Assembly (NCBI RefSeq): GCF_018139145.2
Contig: NC_059500.1
Coordinates: 41,335,437 to 41,399,436, forward strand
Direction: 5' to 3'
Source: Gymnogyps californianus
Lineage: Eukaryota; Chordata; Aves; Accipitriformes; Cathartidae
Length of the DNA: 64,000 bases
Shown here: piece after piece, positions 8,901 to 23,969 of the stretch
How positions within the stretch are numbered: the stretch's first letter is position 1
Layout of the letters: each line of letters begins with the position of its first letter
Notes under the pieces: model-generated
The model's database searches: none
Seen by the model: only the letters and a program-made list of their open reading frames with translations
Told to the model about the DNA's origin: nothing
Program-made: the position numbers and the translations under genes

Positions 8901-11900
8901 CTGGTGTGGTTCATTTGATTTGTGCAGATACAATTCATGTTAGTAGTCAGCTGGAGAGATGACTGGATAAAACTCAGCCAAACGGTTGACTTAACAGGAT
9001 CACATTGCATATGCTTCAGTATCCACTTAAGATGTGTTTAATTAAGTTGTAGATCCAATAACATATGTGAATCCTTTTGGCTTGAGTTGAATGAGGATTT
9101 CCCTTCCAGTCTGTCCTAGTCACAGACACAATAAATATTTTTTCCACTTATTATTTCTTTAATAACATGGAGGAGCTTCATATTAGTCTTTGTCATTTAA
9201 TGATACATGCACATCCTAGGAAATTTATTCTGATGCTGTTGTTCCATTGAAGACCATTTGCCATAATTGGCATGATTGCCTTCCCTCTAGCATTTAAAAT
9301 TCTTGTTATTTCCAATGTTGACAGAATATATAACTTGATTATGAATCTCTGATGTAGTTATATAAAAAAGCTGTATGTTTTCATGAATTCCAGAGTACAT
9401 TCTCATAGCTGAAATAGTAGACAATGGAACGTAAATGTCTTCCCATGTTTTATTTAATATATTTATTAACAGGTGAAATGAAAATATAATGGTGAAGGAT
9501 GAACAGTCAAGAATTAAAAGGCAAAAAACCTCAAGAATACCTACCAGAAAACCCATCATGTGCTTCTAGCCCCTAAAGAATTTTCCAGATACTGTATTTT
9601 TAAATACTTTTTTTTAATGGCATTTAGTCTATTTTATGGCTTTTTGGAGTATTTTCAGTGTCTTTCTGAGCCTCTCGGGTTTGACTAATTGTCTGATACT
9701 GAATTTGTGGAATTCATAAAGCTTTATCATCTACTTAAATTAGCTGCCTAATTTTAGAGAAGGGTAACATGAAATATGAATGAAAGACTTACTTTTCTCG
9801 AGTTACTTCTATTTGCCTTTACTGTATCTGCCTCCTTCCCAAAGATACTAGGAAAGGTCTGTTGTATTCACAATATTGCCAAATTCAAAGTAGAACAAAA
9901 ACATTCCCACCCTAATTCCTAATTGAAATTTATCACAGCATAATGGTGAACTACTGTAAAAGCGCACAGACCTCTTAAAGCTTGCCAGCAGCATCCAGCA
10001 TCATGGATGTCTGTTTCTTATAAAAGTGAGGGCTCAGATACATTGGGTAATGTCAGCTTCTTGAATCTTAAGGGGAGAAAGACTGTCTTTCAAGCAGCTA
10101 AGGCCCAAATTTATGTAGACCTTTAGGGGTTCAAATTAAATCCTGGATATATATTGACAGTAAATACAAGCTAGAGTGTGTTAATAAGATGTGTTCATTA
10201 TGAGGAGAGTTGCTGAAATAGCCTATACTGCGGTGTTCTGTTAGTCACGGTCCTCATTATGAAGTAAATCAGCTTCAAATTATGTCTGTGTTAATCAAAA
10301 CTGTACCAACAATTTTCAGAATTTGTTCTATGCAATGCAAAGTCGGCCAATACACTGTCTGAAATCCTTTCCTTTTGATTGTACAGTAGATATTTGGGGG
10401 GTTGAGGAGAACTTAGCACAAACTGGCTCTCTGCACCCAACAGGATTTCCCAGTACCGGGAAAAAAATGGTCAGTTTGATGAATCTGTCAAGCTTTCAGA
10501 CATCTGGGCTGAGTAAATCAAGCTAAAGCTGTTATAGGTTTTAAAAATCACATTAAGTATTTGTACATGCTACCTTATCTCATTTTTTCATACTGAAGTG
10601 CAGAGCTTTAGGGTACAATGTTCATGAAATAAAAAATGAGGGTTGTAAATAACTTTTCTTATTTTTGCCATTCGTGGTACAAAAAACCCAGGTAAGAGGG
10701 AATGGGAGTGACTTTACCTTGATGCTTCTAAGTGACATCATAAGTATGTTCACAGCTTGACTGCGAAGCAGAAGGAATGACAAAATTAACTGAACCTAGC
10801 TATAGGTGAAAGAAGAATGCAATACTTCATAGGATATTATAACTTGTACCTGTCCTAGCTCACTAATTTCTGTATAAAGAAACCTAAGAAAACATTGATC
10901 TAAAAGTTAAATACACATAATTCTAAATACAGAAGCTATTGTTAATTCATTTTACTTTTTCTAGCAACAACAAAGGAAATACTATAATATGCTTATGCAA
11001 TGGCTTGTTGACTCACTTTCAGGAAAATTAATGTAGATAAGCAGTGGAAGATTAGTTGTCTTTTTACATGGTTGTTCCTTAGGTTTTGAAAACATCTTCA
11101 TTTTTTGGGCTACACTTCATCAGTGTAATCCAGAGTAAATCTTTTGATACCAACTCCAGGCTTGCACAAGAATCTTACCAAATTTAAATGTGTATAAGAA
11201 ATCAAAGTCTGTTTTCCCACATAAGAATTTCACCACGTGACGTGACCAAAATCAACGCATTAACATAAAGACTCCTGAGAAGTGCTCAACAAATCAAAAT
11301 CTGTCTGAAACCTTGAGGTCATAAAATAATATTTTATTTACTGCCATGTCGAGAGTGTAAAAAAATGGGAAAATTACAGTGGTTTCCATCCACAGTAACA
11401 ACTAGAGCTGCAGCAGTGGGATGCAAAAGTGATGGTGAAAGTCAAGGGCTTATATCTGATGCTTGGAGCAGAGTCAGGAAAATACATGGATCTTTCTGCC
11501 TGGGTGTAGAAGGCTGCCAGCATACGTAGTGCTCACAGTGAGTGTACAGCTACTGCTTGCAGGCCACAGCCACGTGCAATCTGGAGTAATTTCAGTGTTA
11601 CTGCAGGGGCAGACTGGAAATAAAGATGACCACAGCGTTATGGGAAGACGATTTTCTTTCCTTTGGTCTCTTCAAAAAGAAACGAGGCATAGCTAAAGAG
11701 GACATCAGGAGAGCTGTACTGTTTCTATTCCAGTCTAAGTGAGACTAAAAGTAGCTTCTCCAGGATTACTTTCTCACTTTGAAAGCTTCTGGCCTCCATT
11801 GGAAGTACAGGTTCTGCAACAGATTTATTATTTTATCTTCTCATCTTGTATTTGTTTCCTAACACTCAGGGTGTAAAAGTTACGTACTCTGTATTTCAAC

Positions 11901-14900
11901 ATTACTTACAATAGCAACAGTACCCACTGATATAAAAGCATTAATTTTGAAAGCACTCAAAGTGTTAGTAAAATGTAGCCACCTGCTGGCTTTGGGAAAT
12001 GGCAAGGAGAAAATGCATGTATCTTAAAAGGCTGCTCCTGCAAGTAAGTCATAAGATTACTATTACTGAGCAGTTACTAATGAATGCTTTTGAAGTGTGC
12101 TTTCTTAGTGTCTCTGATGTTTTTTTGCATTTGGTTAGTTCACATCTCTTCCCTGGATAGCCAAGCCTTCATTCTGCAGTCACTTACAAGCCTACCTAGC
12201 TCTTATGCCACAGAGCCTATCAAGTGCAAGGAAGTTCAGCAACAAAGGTAGCTGCAACTTTAAATCCTGTCCTTATTAGCTCTTATATAATCAAAAGAGC
12301 TAGATCAATAAAAAGCAATAGTCCTTACAGTAATTTGGAAAGGAATTAACGACAAAAATCAGAAGCTAAAAAGAGAGCTATATCAGAAACTGAATATTGT
12401 TGCATATTATTATTTAAAAATCACGGTGCTAATTACTTTAATAACAGACTCTGGATAGAGATTAGATGCTGGCAAGATTAACAAACTTGAAATACCTGTT
12501 ATATATGATACATGTTTTTCCTGTACTACTTAATTTGTTCACAAAATGTGTTAGGAACCTGACTTACCTCATGTGCAAATCAGAAGTTTTATTTGCTGGA
12601 CTTCATCTTAACTTACACAAATTAGACATGGTGTAAAATCTGATTGCTGATACAGACCCCAACTCTGAGGATCATTCCTATTTGGAAAAGCGCTTTAGAC
12701 ACATTTGAAGTTGGACAACTACCAGTGCAGACAAAGGATGTAAAATTCAAATTGTATGACGGGAGTATTAAAAATCAGAATAACCCCAAAAGAAGAAAAG
12801 GAACTATAAAACCAGCAGAAACTGGTCTAAGCAGTTTCAGCTGTTCCAAAGTGCATGCAGCAGCCATGGAAACAGGACATTTCTGCAAGTGAATTCTGCC
12901 CATCAGCATTCAAATTCTACCCGGTAACAAAAACAGTATTAAAGGACACACCAATAGGTGTGTGGTGGAGATTATTTCTCTGTGCACCCAGTAAGCAAGG
13001 CTTTTGGGATGCTGAGAGTTCTTCAAAGCCTGGATCCGAAGAGTTTGCTGGACTGGGCACCTGGTAACTGATGCTAATGTTTTTTTGTATATTTTATGAC
13101 TAGTGTTAGTGTTACAGTTACAGATCAACTTTTACTCTTTGTTTTATCCTTCCTGCAATGATAAAGTTGAAAAAATGTGAGTATTTGGTGTAACATTAGA
13201 CTGTATTTTGAATTGGAACCTTACTAGACATTCATTCAGATAAATACTATTAAAAAGAGGAGCTGTTCAAGATATAGGCAGGCAATACTTCTTTTCTCCA
13301 CCTGCCAACACTGTCTGCAAATATACCTCTACCTACTTAAAAAATGAACTTTTTTGATGGGCAGATGTGCATTGCTACATTCTTTGTCTATGCACAAATA
13401 CAGTCAGGAGAGCAGAGCTCTGATTTTCAGCTTGATCAAGAGATGCAGAGTACCTTTATTTGGATTACTAAGTCACTGGTGCAGGAATGTTTTTTTAATT
13501 CATCGTAAACTGGGTAGAAACGTGGATATGGCAGCCACCCTGCATTCAGCAAGAGACAGACAGGTTCCTGTAGATACTGAATTAACTGTAGGCATCTGAA
13601 ACCACCAGTTGTGTCACATGCAAAATCTGTTAGTCTTCCAGCGGTGTGAGCTGCAGGGTTTCTCTGGGGCTGTTAACAAGCCCAGAAGCTTACTGCATGG
13701 ATTGTGGGAAAGCAACTAGAGAGAACCAGTAGGGAAAGAAGTGCTTGGGGACAAACATGGTCCTCAGAGGAGAGAGAATCCTTGGAGAGGCAGGACTGGA
13801 AACTCTGAGAGAGTACACTGCCTGCTGTAGTTTTCCTGACAATGGTATTAGAAAAACAGGACTGGCTATATGTTCCCTGAAAAGAGAATAGTGTACCAAA
13901 GAAATGTTTCAGTCTCTACTGGTAAAAACATCTTGGCAAGTCCCAGGACCCAGTGAACCACGATAATCATCTCCCTGACTTTGTACGCTCTGAACCAAAG
14001 GCTGGGAGCTGACATCAGCCTCCACAGTAGTTGTCTTGTGTGGATTAAAATCAATGTAAAGTTTGCTCCGGTAAGCAACTTTCAAGTGTGGTATTGTGCA
14101 ATACAGTTTAACTCGGACAAATGCTGATTGGTATTTGAGCTTTCAGGTGACATCTGCAGGAAGTTTGCTAAGAAGTTTGTACAGTAAATTCAACCCATCA
14201 TTCTCCGCTGGAAGGGAGTATTGTAATGTCTTTCCCACACTTAACTTCTGAACCTTTGCCAAGATTGCTGAACTTCAGCAGTGGAAGAAATGCATACGTC
14301 TGACTTGCCCCCGCTCCCGCTATGAGCCATGGTTGTGAGTGCCCTCGCAACTACACCCAAGGAATTTGGAGGCCAGCAGGACCACCAGTGCCATGCAAGC
14401 TGTGATACATCCCTACAGATTTCAATAGGACTTCAGGTCTTTTTGCTGGGGTAATTGTGGCCAAATATATCACTGATAGCTCTGCATTTTTTAGTGGATT
14501 TGGAGTGAGGGTGTGTTTGGCTCACAATAGAAATTCCCTTTGAAGCACAAACATGGAAATCCCGAGTACTTTGGTACTGCTGTCAGATAATGTCATATTT
14601 TACAGATCATCTTGCCTTCTCATTCATGTAACGAATATGTGATGTTTTTGTGATGTTTTTGTAATGTAAAAGAAAGTAGAAACCCTATGTGAATTAAAGT
14701 TTCAGCTTCTGACTCAACTCTGCCCTTATTGCAATCAGTAGAACTTTTGCTATTTAAATATTTTTTCTTTGTAAGTTATGTATCTTTAAATGCTCTTAGG
14801 GTTTGTTAGTACAGTAATAAGCATTCTAGAGATATGCATTAATATTTTATATACAGTTTTCAAATTACTGGTGTAATATTCAGATGTGAGAGACCTTCTA

Positions 14901-17900
14901 TTTCAAGATGCAACCCCCCCCTTTTTCTTTACAATTGTTTTTTGCTATAAAGTGAAACCGATTTTTTTGCCTTCCAAATGCTTACTTAAGATTGAAACAA
15001 AAGCATCCCGTAGGTGTGGGATCTCTCTCTATATGTAACATTTGATGAGCTTGTTTGTTTTCATATTTTGAGTGCTGCCTGGTATGCCCAGCTCTATTTA
15101 ATTAGCTCATTGCTAATTTCGGCTTGGCTTCTTGATATATTTTACACAAATACGGTGTGTGTCTCAAAGGCAATTCCACTGAAGATAACAAAGTATATGC
15201 ACAAAAATTTGCGGCCTTGGTATGAACAAGTTGTTTGCCCAGTGAACTTCTGGGTCCTTCAGAAGTCATCCAAACCTTCTTCTGTGTAACAGGACCTGTA
15301 GGACACCTGGGAAGCTAGCTTTCCTGTGGATCTTGTGAGTTTGAGAGCAAAAACCACACTTCCCTGACTATAGTAAACTGCTCCCTGAAATATTGGTTCA
15401 TTGCTAGCTCAACCCTCACCCTCCACTTTTTAGGATATGTTCTGGAGAAGCCTAATGTCCAGATCATCTGTCTTCAGCTGAAATGTCTCAGAGTTGGAGA
15501 TCCTAATCCTATGGTAGAAAGGAACTGAGTCAAATCTAAACTGTCCTAGATTTCATCAATTTTAATGAAGTTACTGTTGTTTCCTTATGGCACCCTGATC
15601 TCTGAGTCACAGCTAATTGCTGTACATGCTGTATGGCCTGGCTGTGAGAACCTCGCGAGTGGCCCAAGCCCAAGGCGATGGGTAGGTGTGGGCCTAGGGG
15701 AAGGAGGTTAGTGTGTCATTCAGGGCACCCCTGTGGGGACGCTGAATTGTGTATCTGCTCTACCCATGCTGAAACCCAAGGACTGACACAAGGCAGGTGT
15801 GTTTACAGCTGCAGCAGTTGCATTTATGGATTAAAATTTGAGTATTTGGAAATATATATATGTGTGTATATACTTGTTTAAATTATAAACATTAACTTAA
15901 AGAGCTAAAGTTGCTGTGATGATCAGTCATTGAAGAGAAAACCCTTGACTCCATGCAGAATCATCCAGAAATCAAAGTACTACTCAAGCTCATTAGTGAT
16001 CCCTGCTATCCCTGAATTTAACTTCATGTCTTGTAGCAATTCCTAGGTAAATAGGAAGTATAGGCTACTGTCCCTTACTCCATCCAGATGTTCTCAGCTC
16101 AAAGCAAATTCATTCAGCGACCAGTTAGATGAACAAAGACTGGGAATGCAGCTATTGCGTTGAGTGGTGACAGTCCTGAAACTGATGAACCTCAAAGGCA
16201 TTTCAAGCATGTGCCTACCCACCAGCATTTGTTCTTGCAGCCATAATTACCCGGTATTGAGATCTCCTATCAGCTCTCCCAAGCTCCGCAGCATGAAGCC
16301 AGGTGAGTGCTTGGATAGACCTCTCTACGACATGCCGTGGTTTTGGCAGCAATAGCAGTAGCCGATAACCTTCCACTGAGTCAGAAGTGGGCAGCTGTAC
16401 AAGCAGTGTATTTTTTTTTTTTTACACTCCATAGCTCAGCATTTACTGGTAACTGAATTGAATTTATCTATGCGTTGCTTTGTGTTTTCTAATATTGGCC
16501 ATACTATTTAACGCCAGTTCCTGAAGTACATGACTTTTCAGGTGATCTTTCCAAATGCTAGCTGCATAAGGACTGTTTGGCCTCCAAGATACGGCAAAAA
16601 GGGGTGCACTCAGTCAAGCATGGCTGTTGAAATATGTTTATGGGTTTTTCTGTATAATTTGTGATGGTATGAGACATTTAAGAGCCTCCTATTTGTAGGG
16701 GAAAAAAAAAGGGCCTATAATGCTTTTTGAATGAGGAAGGGATGGCAGTCTTAATATCTGATGCAAAATCCACCTGATGGATTTACCTCCTGCAATTCCA
16801 ACTGGGCAGAGTGTTTGCTTTCATTGCCTGTTTTTTTTTCTTATGGGGTGGAGTATTTGTTTTCGATCGTTTCACTTATTTGGTGACATCCTGCTAGACG
16901 GCTGCCGTATTCTGTGCTAGTAGTGACTGTATTTCTGTGGTAACTGAAACACAGAAATCTGTTACTTGCCTCACAGAGCTCTCAGGCACCTCAAGTCTAC
17001 ATGCTATGGGGTATCACAGAAGGAAAATAAAGTGTCAAAAAGACATGTGACCTGTCTTTAAAGCAGGCAAGTAAAATTCTGCTGAGCTCTGTGCTCCTGC
17101 AGCTGTGCTGCTGTCAGTACACACCAGTTCACACTTGCTGTGTAACAGTCAGTTTGGAGATGCAAATTTCATGCTGCGATCATCATTGTGTCTGTAACTG
17201 TGAGAACTCCTGGGAAGCTCATCCCTCTCCACGTGGTCCTGACAGTAAAGCAAAAAACCCTCTGACAGTGGTAGACTTTGACCTGCTCCCCAAAGCTTCA
17301 TCATTGGCTCAGCTCCCTCTCCTAGTTCCCCTTTTGGATGGAGAAAGGCGTGCTGCAGAGACTGAAGCAGAAGGTAAAATATCCGGCTTAGAAAGGAAAG
17401 ATTCCTTCTCTACGGTAAGCAGGAAAATCTGTGTAGCCTGGCAGTCAATCCACACGTGGGCTGAAATCCTGCCTCTATGGAGTTCCCATGCCGCGGGACT
17501 GTAGGACAAAAAGCGTTATTTTATTATTGAGTGGGTGTCCACAACTGGTATCTCGGCTGATAAGGACCTTCTTCCATACTTTGTGGGCTGACTGTGGCTA
17601 TCGAGGTGAATAATATGTTTTAAGTACTCACTGGTTTGCTTCACTATTCACTATGCTATTGAAAGTATTTGTCATTTACAAGAAGCATATACTTGTAGTT
17701 TTTCTTTTATGTTCCACAGTAAAGGGCTTTGCATATTTATTAGCTGACGGTAGTGAGCATTATATACTTCTCATTTGTTTGTGGTTGACTGTATTTCCTG
17801 CTGTTAGCAGTCCAGCAGAAAGCCAAAGGAAGAGTTTACAGGAGTAGCGGCGCTTAGGCTTTTCCATTGGATTTTCAAAGGAACATTACACTCACACAGA

Positions 17901-18230
17901 ACTATTTTCATAACATAGAAGTTTATGGGTGATCACAGACAACTAGGCAAAATGACTGAAATACACCTTGTGTGTGACTGACAGTACTTATTTTCTCTTT
18001 GTAGAGTTCCAGTCACATCCTATTTCGCACTGGCTGTTTTTTGTTTCACACTGAAAAACGAAGTGCTCCTTTTTCAACGCAGTGCTGATCACCTGTTTCA
18101 AGGCTCGTCGACTTCAGTGCCTGCTTCCTGCAAGGTTTTACACAAAGTTATATAGCCTTTTGTGGTGGAGAGCGTAATAGTGAAGCCACGGGATGCTATA
18201 TTTTCTTTCCCACTTACACCACAAACGGGA
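5965..18230. other. Intergenic region between IDNK and FRMD3 (about 12 kb)
   Basis: AT-rich sequence. I see no coding exon, CR1, LTR, tRNA or other structured RNA gene that I can support. Open frames are short and have no recognisable protein family. A few homopolymer and low-complexity spots occur, such as AATTAATTAAA-type sequence at 7717-7740, a T run near 16410, and a TA/TG tract at 15850-15872. Distal regulatory elements of either gene could lie here but cannot be recognised by eye. Confidence 0.7.
15850..15872. repeat. Short TA/TG dinucleotide tract
   Basis: An alternating TA run passes into TG and back to TA; simple repeat. Confidence 0.7.
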
Positions 18231-18839
18231 TGAGACTGCTCCTCCCTAACGGACCATTCTTTTTCCCTGACAAGTTTCCAAGACCTGCACTCTTACATGA
18301 AGTTGTATTGTGTTTTCTTCTGTTTCCTTACAGCACACCCATCTTCTTTGGTAAATTTTGTTATATATGTAACAACAAAAAAACCCCACCAAAACCATTA
18401 TTTCACAGGGTCCTCCTCCTGCTCGGGCTGTGTTGGGATACCCCGGAGACCCACGCCATGGGCGGGCAGGCAGCGTGGGGACTTCACTCCCCGCCGGCAG
18501 CTGAGGGGATGTCCCCCCTTTGCGGGGCACCGGGCACTCCCACGCGAGTACCAGTCGCTCAGGTGCACTCAAACCCAGGCGAAGCACGCCTGTGGCGGGG
18601 AAGGCAAACAAACGGGCTGGCCATTTCCCTCTCGGGGCTGCCTTTTTTCCCCAGCCCGACGGAGCGGAGCCCGCAGGGAGCCCAGCCGGGGTCGGTGGGG
18701 CGGGGGAGCGGGTGAGGGCGGAGAGGTGGCCCCGCGGGCCGGACCGTGTCGCGCCGGGGGCGGGCGCAGGAGGATGCTGAGGCCGGCGAGCGGAGCGCAG
18801 CCTGACGCAGCGGCGGCCCCAGCCGCGGCGGGCGGGCGG

Positions 18840-18884
18840 ATGGCGGGCGGCGGCGGCGGCGGCGGTGGGGCGCCGCGGGGCTGA
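18840..18884 (+). CDS. Possible upstream ORF encoding a polyglycine peptide
   Basis: An ATG at 18840-18842 is followed by Ala, eight Gly codons read from the CGG/GGC repeat, then Ala-Pro-Arg-Gly and TGA at 18882-18884. It is in the same frame as the FRMD3 start, 148 bp upstream, and is closed by that stop. It could act as a regulatory uORF only if transcription starts upstream of 18840, which I cannot determine. Confidence 0.35.
   Translation: MAGGGGGGGGAPRG
18848..18865 (+). repeat. FRMD3: (CGG)6 repeat in the FRMD3 leader
   Basis: Six uninterrupted CGG units within the GC-rich upstream region of FRMD3. Confidence 0.9.
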
Positions 18885-19718
<834 letters not shown>

Positions 19719-20325
19719 TAGTGGGCAGAGTTCAAAATGAAGTGCTGCTCCCTCTTCCTCTTCGTTTAAGGCAAAAGATAACTTACACAAGGATTTTCAG
19801 GGGTAGTAGTTGTGCACTTGGAAAGAAAGCAACTTTGCTGTAGTCCCTCTTCCTAGTTACTTAGTCCCTTTTTATTCCTTCAAGTAATAAAGATAGGGAG
19901 GCAAATTGTAAGGAGTCTGTGAATTTCTGGTGGAGCAGCAATGCTTGTAGTTTGTGAAAGCAGGGGTATTTTAGGTGTCCTAACAAGACCCAAACTCTGA
20001 TGTGTTATGGAAGTCTTACAGATTCTTAAAGTGCAAGTCTTAGAAACCAAGTTACTCTGAAATTTCCGTGGCATTCATGGAATCACTGAGATGAACTTGG
20101 CATCCAGATCGGAAGGTGTGAGTGGCCTTTTAGGAAGTTGTTTGTCACTCACAGTTGGTCTTTCTGTCTCTCTGGTGGTATGAAATATCCGCAGCTTTAC
20201 ATCGAGTTGGTGGTCTTGTACGAAGACCAGCTATGGCTGAAAAAATCAAGTGCCATGACATGCAATCTACATTTTTGCTTGGTCCAAATTCTGTTTTTTA
20301 TTAATTCCAATGGAGCCATTTAATA

Positions 20326-21060
20326 CTAGAATAGAATAGTTCCAGTTGGAAGGGACCTACAACAGTCATGTAGTCCAACTGCCTGACCACTTCAGGGCTG
20401 AACAAAAGTTAAAGAACATTATGAAGGCTATTGTCCAAATGCCTCTTTTTAAGGCACTGACAGGCATGGGGCATTGACCACCTCTCCAGGAAGCCTGTTC
20501 CAGGGTTTGAGCACCCTCTTGGTAAAGAAATGCTTCCTAATGTCAAGTCTGAACCTCCCCTGGCACAGCTTTGAATCATTCCCATAACTTCTATCACTGG
20601 ATCCCAGGGAGAAGAGATCAGCACCTCCTTCTCCACTTCCCCTCCTCAGGAAGCTGTAGAGAGCAATGAGGTCACCCCTCAGCCTCCTTTTCTCCAAACT
20701 AGACAAGTGCAAAGTCCTTAGCCGCTCCTCACAGGACATGCCTTCCAGCCCTTTCACCAGCTTTGTTGCCCTCCTCTGGAGGCATTCAAGGACCTTCCCA
20801 TCCTTCTGAAATTGTGGGGCCCAGAACTGCACACAGTACTCAAGGTGAGGCCGCACCAACGCTGAATACAGTGCGATAATCACCTCTCTTGCCCGGCTGG
20901 TTATGCTGTGTTTGATGCACCCCAGGATGTGGTTTGCCCTCTTGGCTGCCAGGGCACACTGCTGACTCACATTGAGCCTGCAGTCCACCAGCACCCCCAG
21001 GTCCCTTTCTGCAGGGCTGCTCTCCAGCCATTCCTCTCCCAGTCTGTACTTGTGTACTAG
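20326..21060 (-). mobile_element. CR1 LINE, 5'-truncated, with 3' end
   Basis: On the minus strand a frame of about 180 residues (20994-20449) carries the C-terminal CR1 reverse transcriptase: [56 protein letters not shown] and [19 protein letters not shown]. The 3' UTR follows (TGGTCAGGCAGTTGGACTAC type) and it ends in a short terminal repeat reading CTATTCTATTCTAG near 20326. Full CR1 elements are about 4.5 kb, so roughly the last 735 bp are present. The RT frame is unusually intact over this span, suggesting a fairly young copy. It is antisense to FRMD3. Confidence 0.93.
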
Positions 21061-23964
21061 TTATGCTCAAACAGCATGTAGCCTGGAAGTAACAAGAAAT
21101 TAGTGAAACATCTTGTACCTGTATCGTTGTAGTGCTCTTGTTAATGAATAGTGTGGTTATAGCTTTAATGGGTAAGAAGCAGAATGGCCTTCAGAGTCTT
21201 TTCATGGAGCTTAATGCAAGTTTTGCATAACTTACTTGGCATCTTTAAAAATTAGTCTCTTTAAACAATGATGAATTTAAAGTCAGAATCTGAGATGGTG
21301 TCATTACAGCTCTGTAGGTTTATAGCGCTCAACAGATTTAAACGTGCTGAGTATGCCCTTCCATGCCCACAGGGTAGAAAAAAACAGTCATTACTTTAGG
21401 TGTTACATTGTGCAAGGTGAGGTAATGAGCTCAGAACCAGTTGAATCTATTGCATCGTTGTGGCTCATTCCACATGTAATGCATGCAGGGGAAAAGTGTT
21501 TTACGCCACAGTTGAAAACGTTTTAACCATTACAGTTCTAAGGGTAATCCTGAAAATTGAGTTCTATTACAAACTTGCCTAGAACTTGTTTTCCTGAGTC
21601 TGCGCACTGACCAAAAATATTTAAAAGGTAGGAATGGCTCCTGTTTTTTTTTCCCTAGTATTTTTAGGTACTGAAATTCTAAATGTGTAAATGCAGATCC
21701 TAGTATGAGGAACTACTTTGCTCTTGGTCACTTCAGCAGAAACATGCAATTAATGATACGTCATAGTTCTGACTTACCTTTCACTCTTTCTTGTGCCACA
21801 TGCTTTGAACTGCTTAATCCTATCTATAGTTAGCTATCCCTTACCTATCACTGTATATACAGAGGAGATATAATTTAGCTGTATAATTTATTTACCTTCT
21901 GGTATGTGCATAGCTATTAAGACACTAGACTGACAAATACCAAACCACTCAACTTTTTGTCTTTAGCCTCTTGATCAGATCTGTATTTGAACTTCATAAT
22001 GTGGACAAATCTTGCTAGGAGCTTTCAAAATGCTACAATTTTATTTTTGAATGAAAAAAAAAAGTTGCGAATTAGTTGTATGTATGCATATCGATGCATA
22101 TTCAGCGGCACAAAATAGCCCAGATGATGTGCTGCTGGGTTAACAGCAGAGATGCCAGTGTTGTGCCAGCTGGAACATGTTGGACAGCTGTGTTTTGGTC
22201 ATTAAGAGGATAAGAAAACCTAATTCTACAACACTGAGAAATGCCAACAGAGTCTCGTAAGGACAAGGGATGCAGTAAGGAATGGTGACGACTGAAATTC
22301 TAGCTGTGCATTTTCAGGGGGAAAGGAAGGGAGATATACAGCTAGTCTGGATGGTGATGTATGTAGCTGATGATTTGCTGCATTTTAGCACTCTAAGTTT
22401 TGCCAAGCCCTGCTTTTTCAAATATATCTTTCCAGCAGTTGGCTTGCACACGTGGACTAATATTGGAGGGCCCCAGTACCACTTCAATGCAGAGGTGTCT
22501 GCTAATTAAAATCTTTGCGGAGGCACTGTGGATCTTTGGCCCTACAGAATGTGCAATCAGAATTGTGTGCTACTCAGCTAAAACATTGGGAGGTGGTGTT
22601 AGGAAAAGTAAGCAGGAGCAGATGTATTTAGGTGCTGCATATATATGTGCATTTTTTTTTCTTCCTGTGTAAATTTCCTAGTCTTTAGGTAGGAAAATAA
22701 AATAAAGTTTTCTTTTTAGTATTAAAGTTCTTTCAAAGCAGTGTTTCAGCAAGCCAACAGGCTAATAGAGCCTGCTTTGGAAATTACATTTTATAGCAAA
22801 CAGTCTAGTGACAGCATATGGGGTGATGTGGGGAGAATCAGAGATGAATCATGCATTTGCAGACTCCAGCCAACTAGTTATCGAGCTGTGGAGCTGCCAT
22901 GTAGGTCACCAAGTCGCTCAAGGCTAGGTTTGCAGCTCAAAGGTCGAGATTCAGTGTGTCGTCCTCCTCATCTGAGAGACTTTGTGACTGTAAATTAGCT
23001 GAAGTGGTGACAGACACAGGAAAGGGCTGGGGCCCAAGGGATGCCTAACTAATTCTTGTGATGACATTTATTTTCCCATGTTTTTTGTTTGTTTGTGAAG
23101 CCTCTCTGGGACCCGTATGTCGGGCAGTCTTACAGCAGCAGTAGGGTGAAGTTGTAATGGCACAGCTAAAATGGAGAGGTTATGAAAAACAGCCTGAAGG
23201 GCCAGTGGCCACTGTCTGTTTCCATGTGCAAGAGACAGAGGTGACCTGCTTGTGCAGCCTGCCTGATAAAGCATAGAACCAAGGCTTGAAAGAGGGCAGT
23301 GGGGGAAGTAGGTCTTCAAAACTATTGGAAATGTGTCTGGAGTAGCAGGAAGACCTCCTTTCTGGAGGTACTAATGAGATACTTATTTCCTAAGTCATTG
23401 ACATAACAAGCACTTTACTCCCGTTTTTGCAGGCTTCATGCAATAACTTCATGCATCTAATTAACCTTTTAGTAACAATAGCCTAAACATCTTAAATAGT
23501 AAGGAATTTTTTTTTTTCCTCTGGCTTATTCTGTAAGATTACTTGTGCTTATTTCAGTTGTGAGTAAAGTTAACTGTCAAGGTCCTGTTATGGTAGACTG
23601 TTTGTTATTAAATGTGTAAGTACACCTTGGGTTCAGTAGTGCCACTGGCATGCTTTAAATAAGGCTTGGGCTTCAGTATATCTCATTTAACTGAAGTGAC
23701 TACTACTACTGTTCCTTTAATTTTTTAAAAAATATGAGTAAGTGTTTACTAGTAAAGATTATAACTCTAAATTTATTTCTCTGTATGAGGTTAATACAAA
23801 ATTATAAGCTCACTCTAGAAAAATGCTACATTTAATGTATTACTTATTTTTTAAATTAATAAAAGTTTTTCTTTACTCCTTGAGCTGTTCAGGTGCAGCT
23901 GTGTAAAACTGGATATGAGGTTGGCATGAATGAGGCTTTTCTCTCAGCTGGAGGTTATTATTGA
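21061..23964. other. FRMD3 intron 1 stretch without recognisable features
   Basis: AT-rich sequence with only short homopolymers. A 7-bp inverted repeat TATGCAT/ATGCATA lies at 22083-22100. No exon, RNA gene or mobile element was recognised. Confidence 0.6.
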
Positions 23965-23969
23965 CAGTG
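23965..23969 (+). repeat. Target-site duplication CAGTG, left copy
   Basis: CAGTG directly precedes the mini-LTR and is repeated at 24044-24048. Confidence 0.75.
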
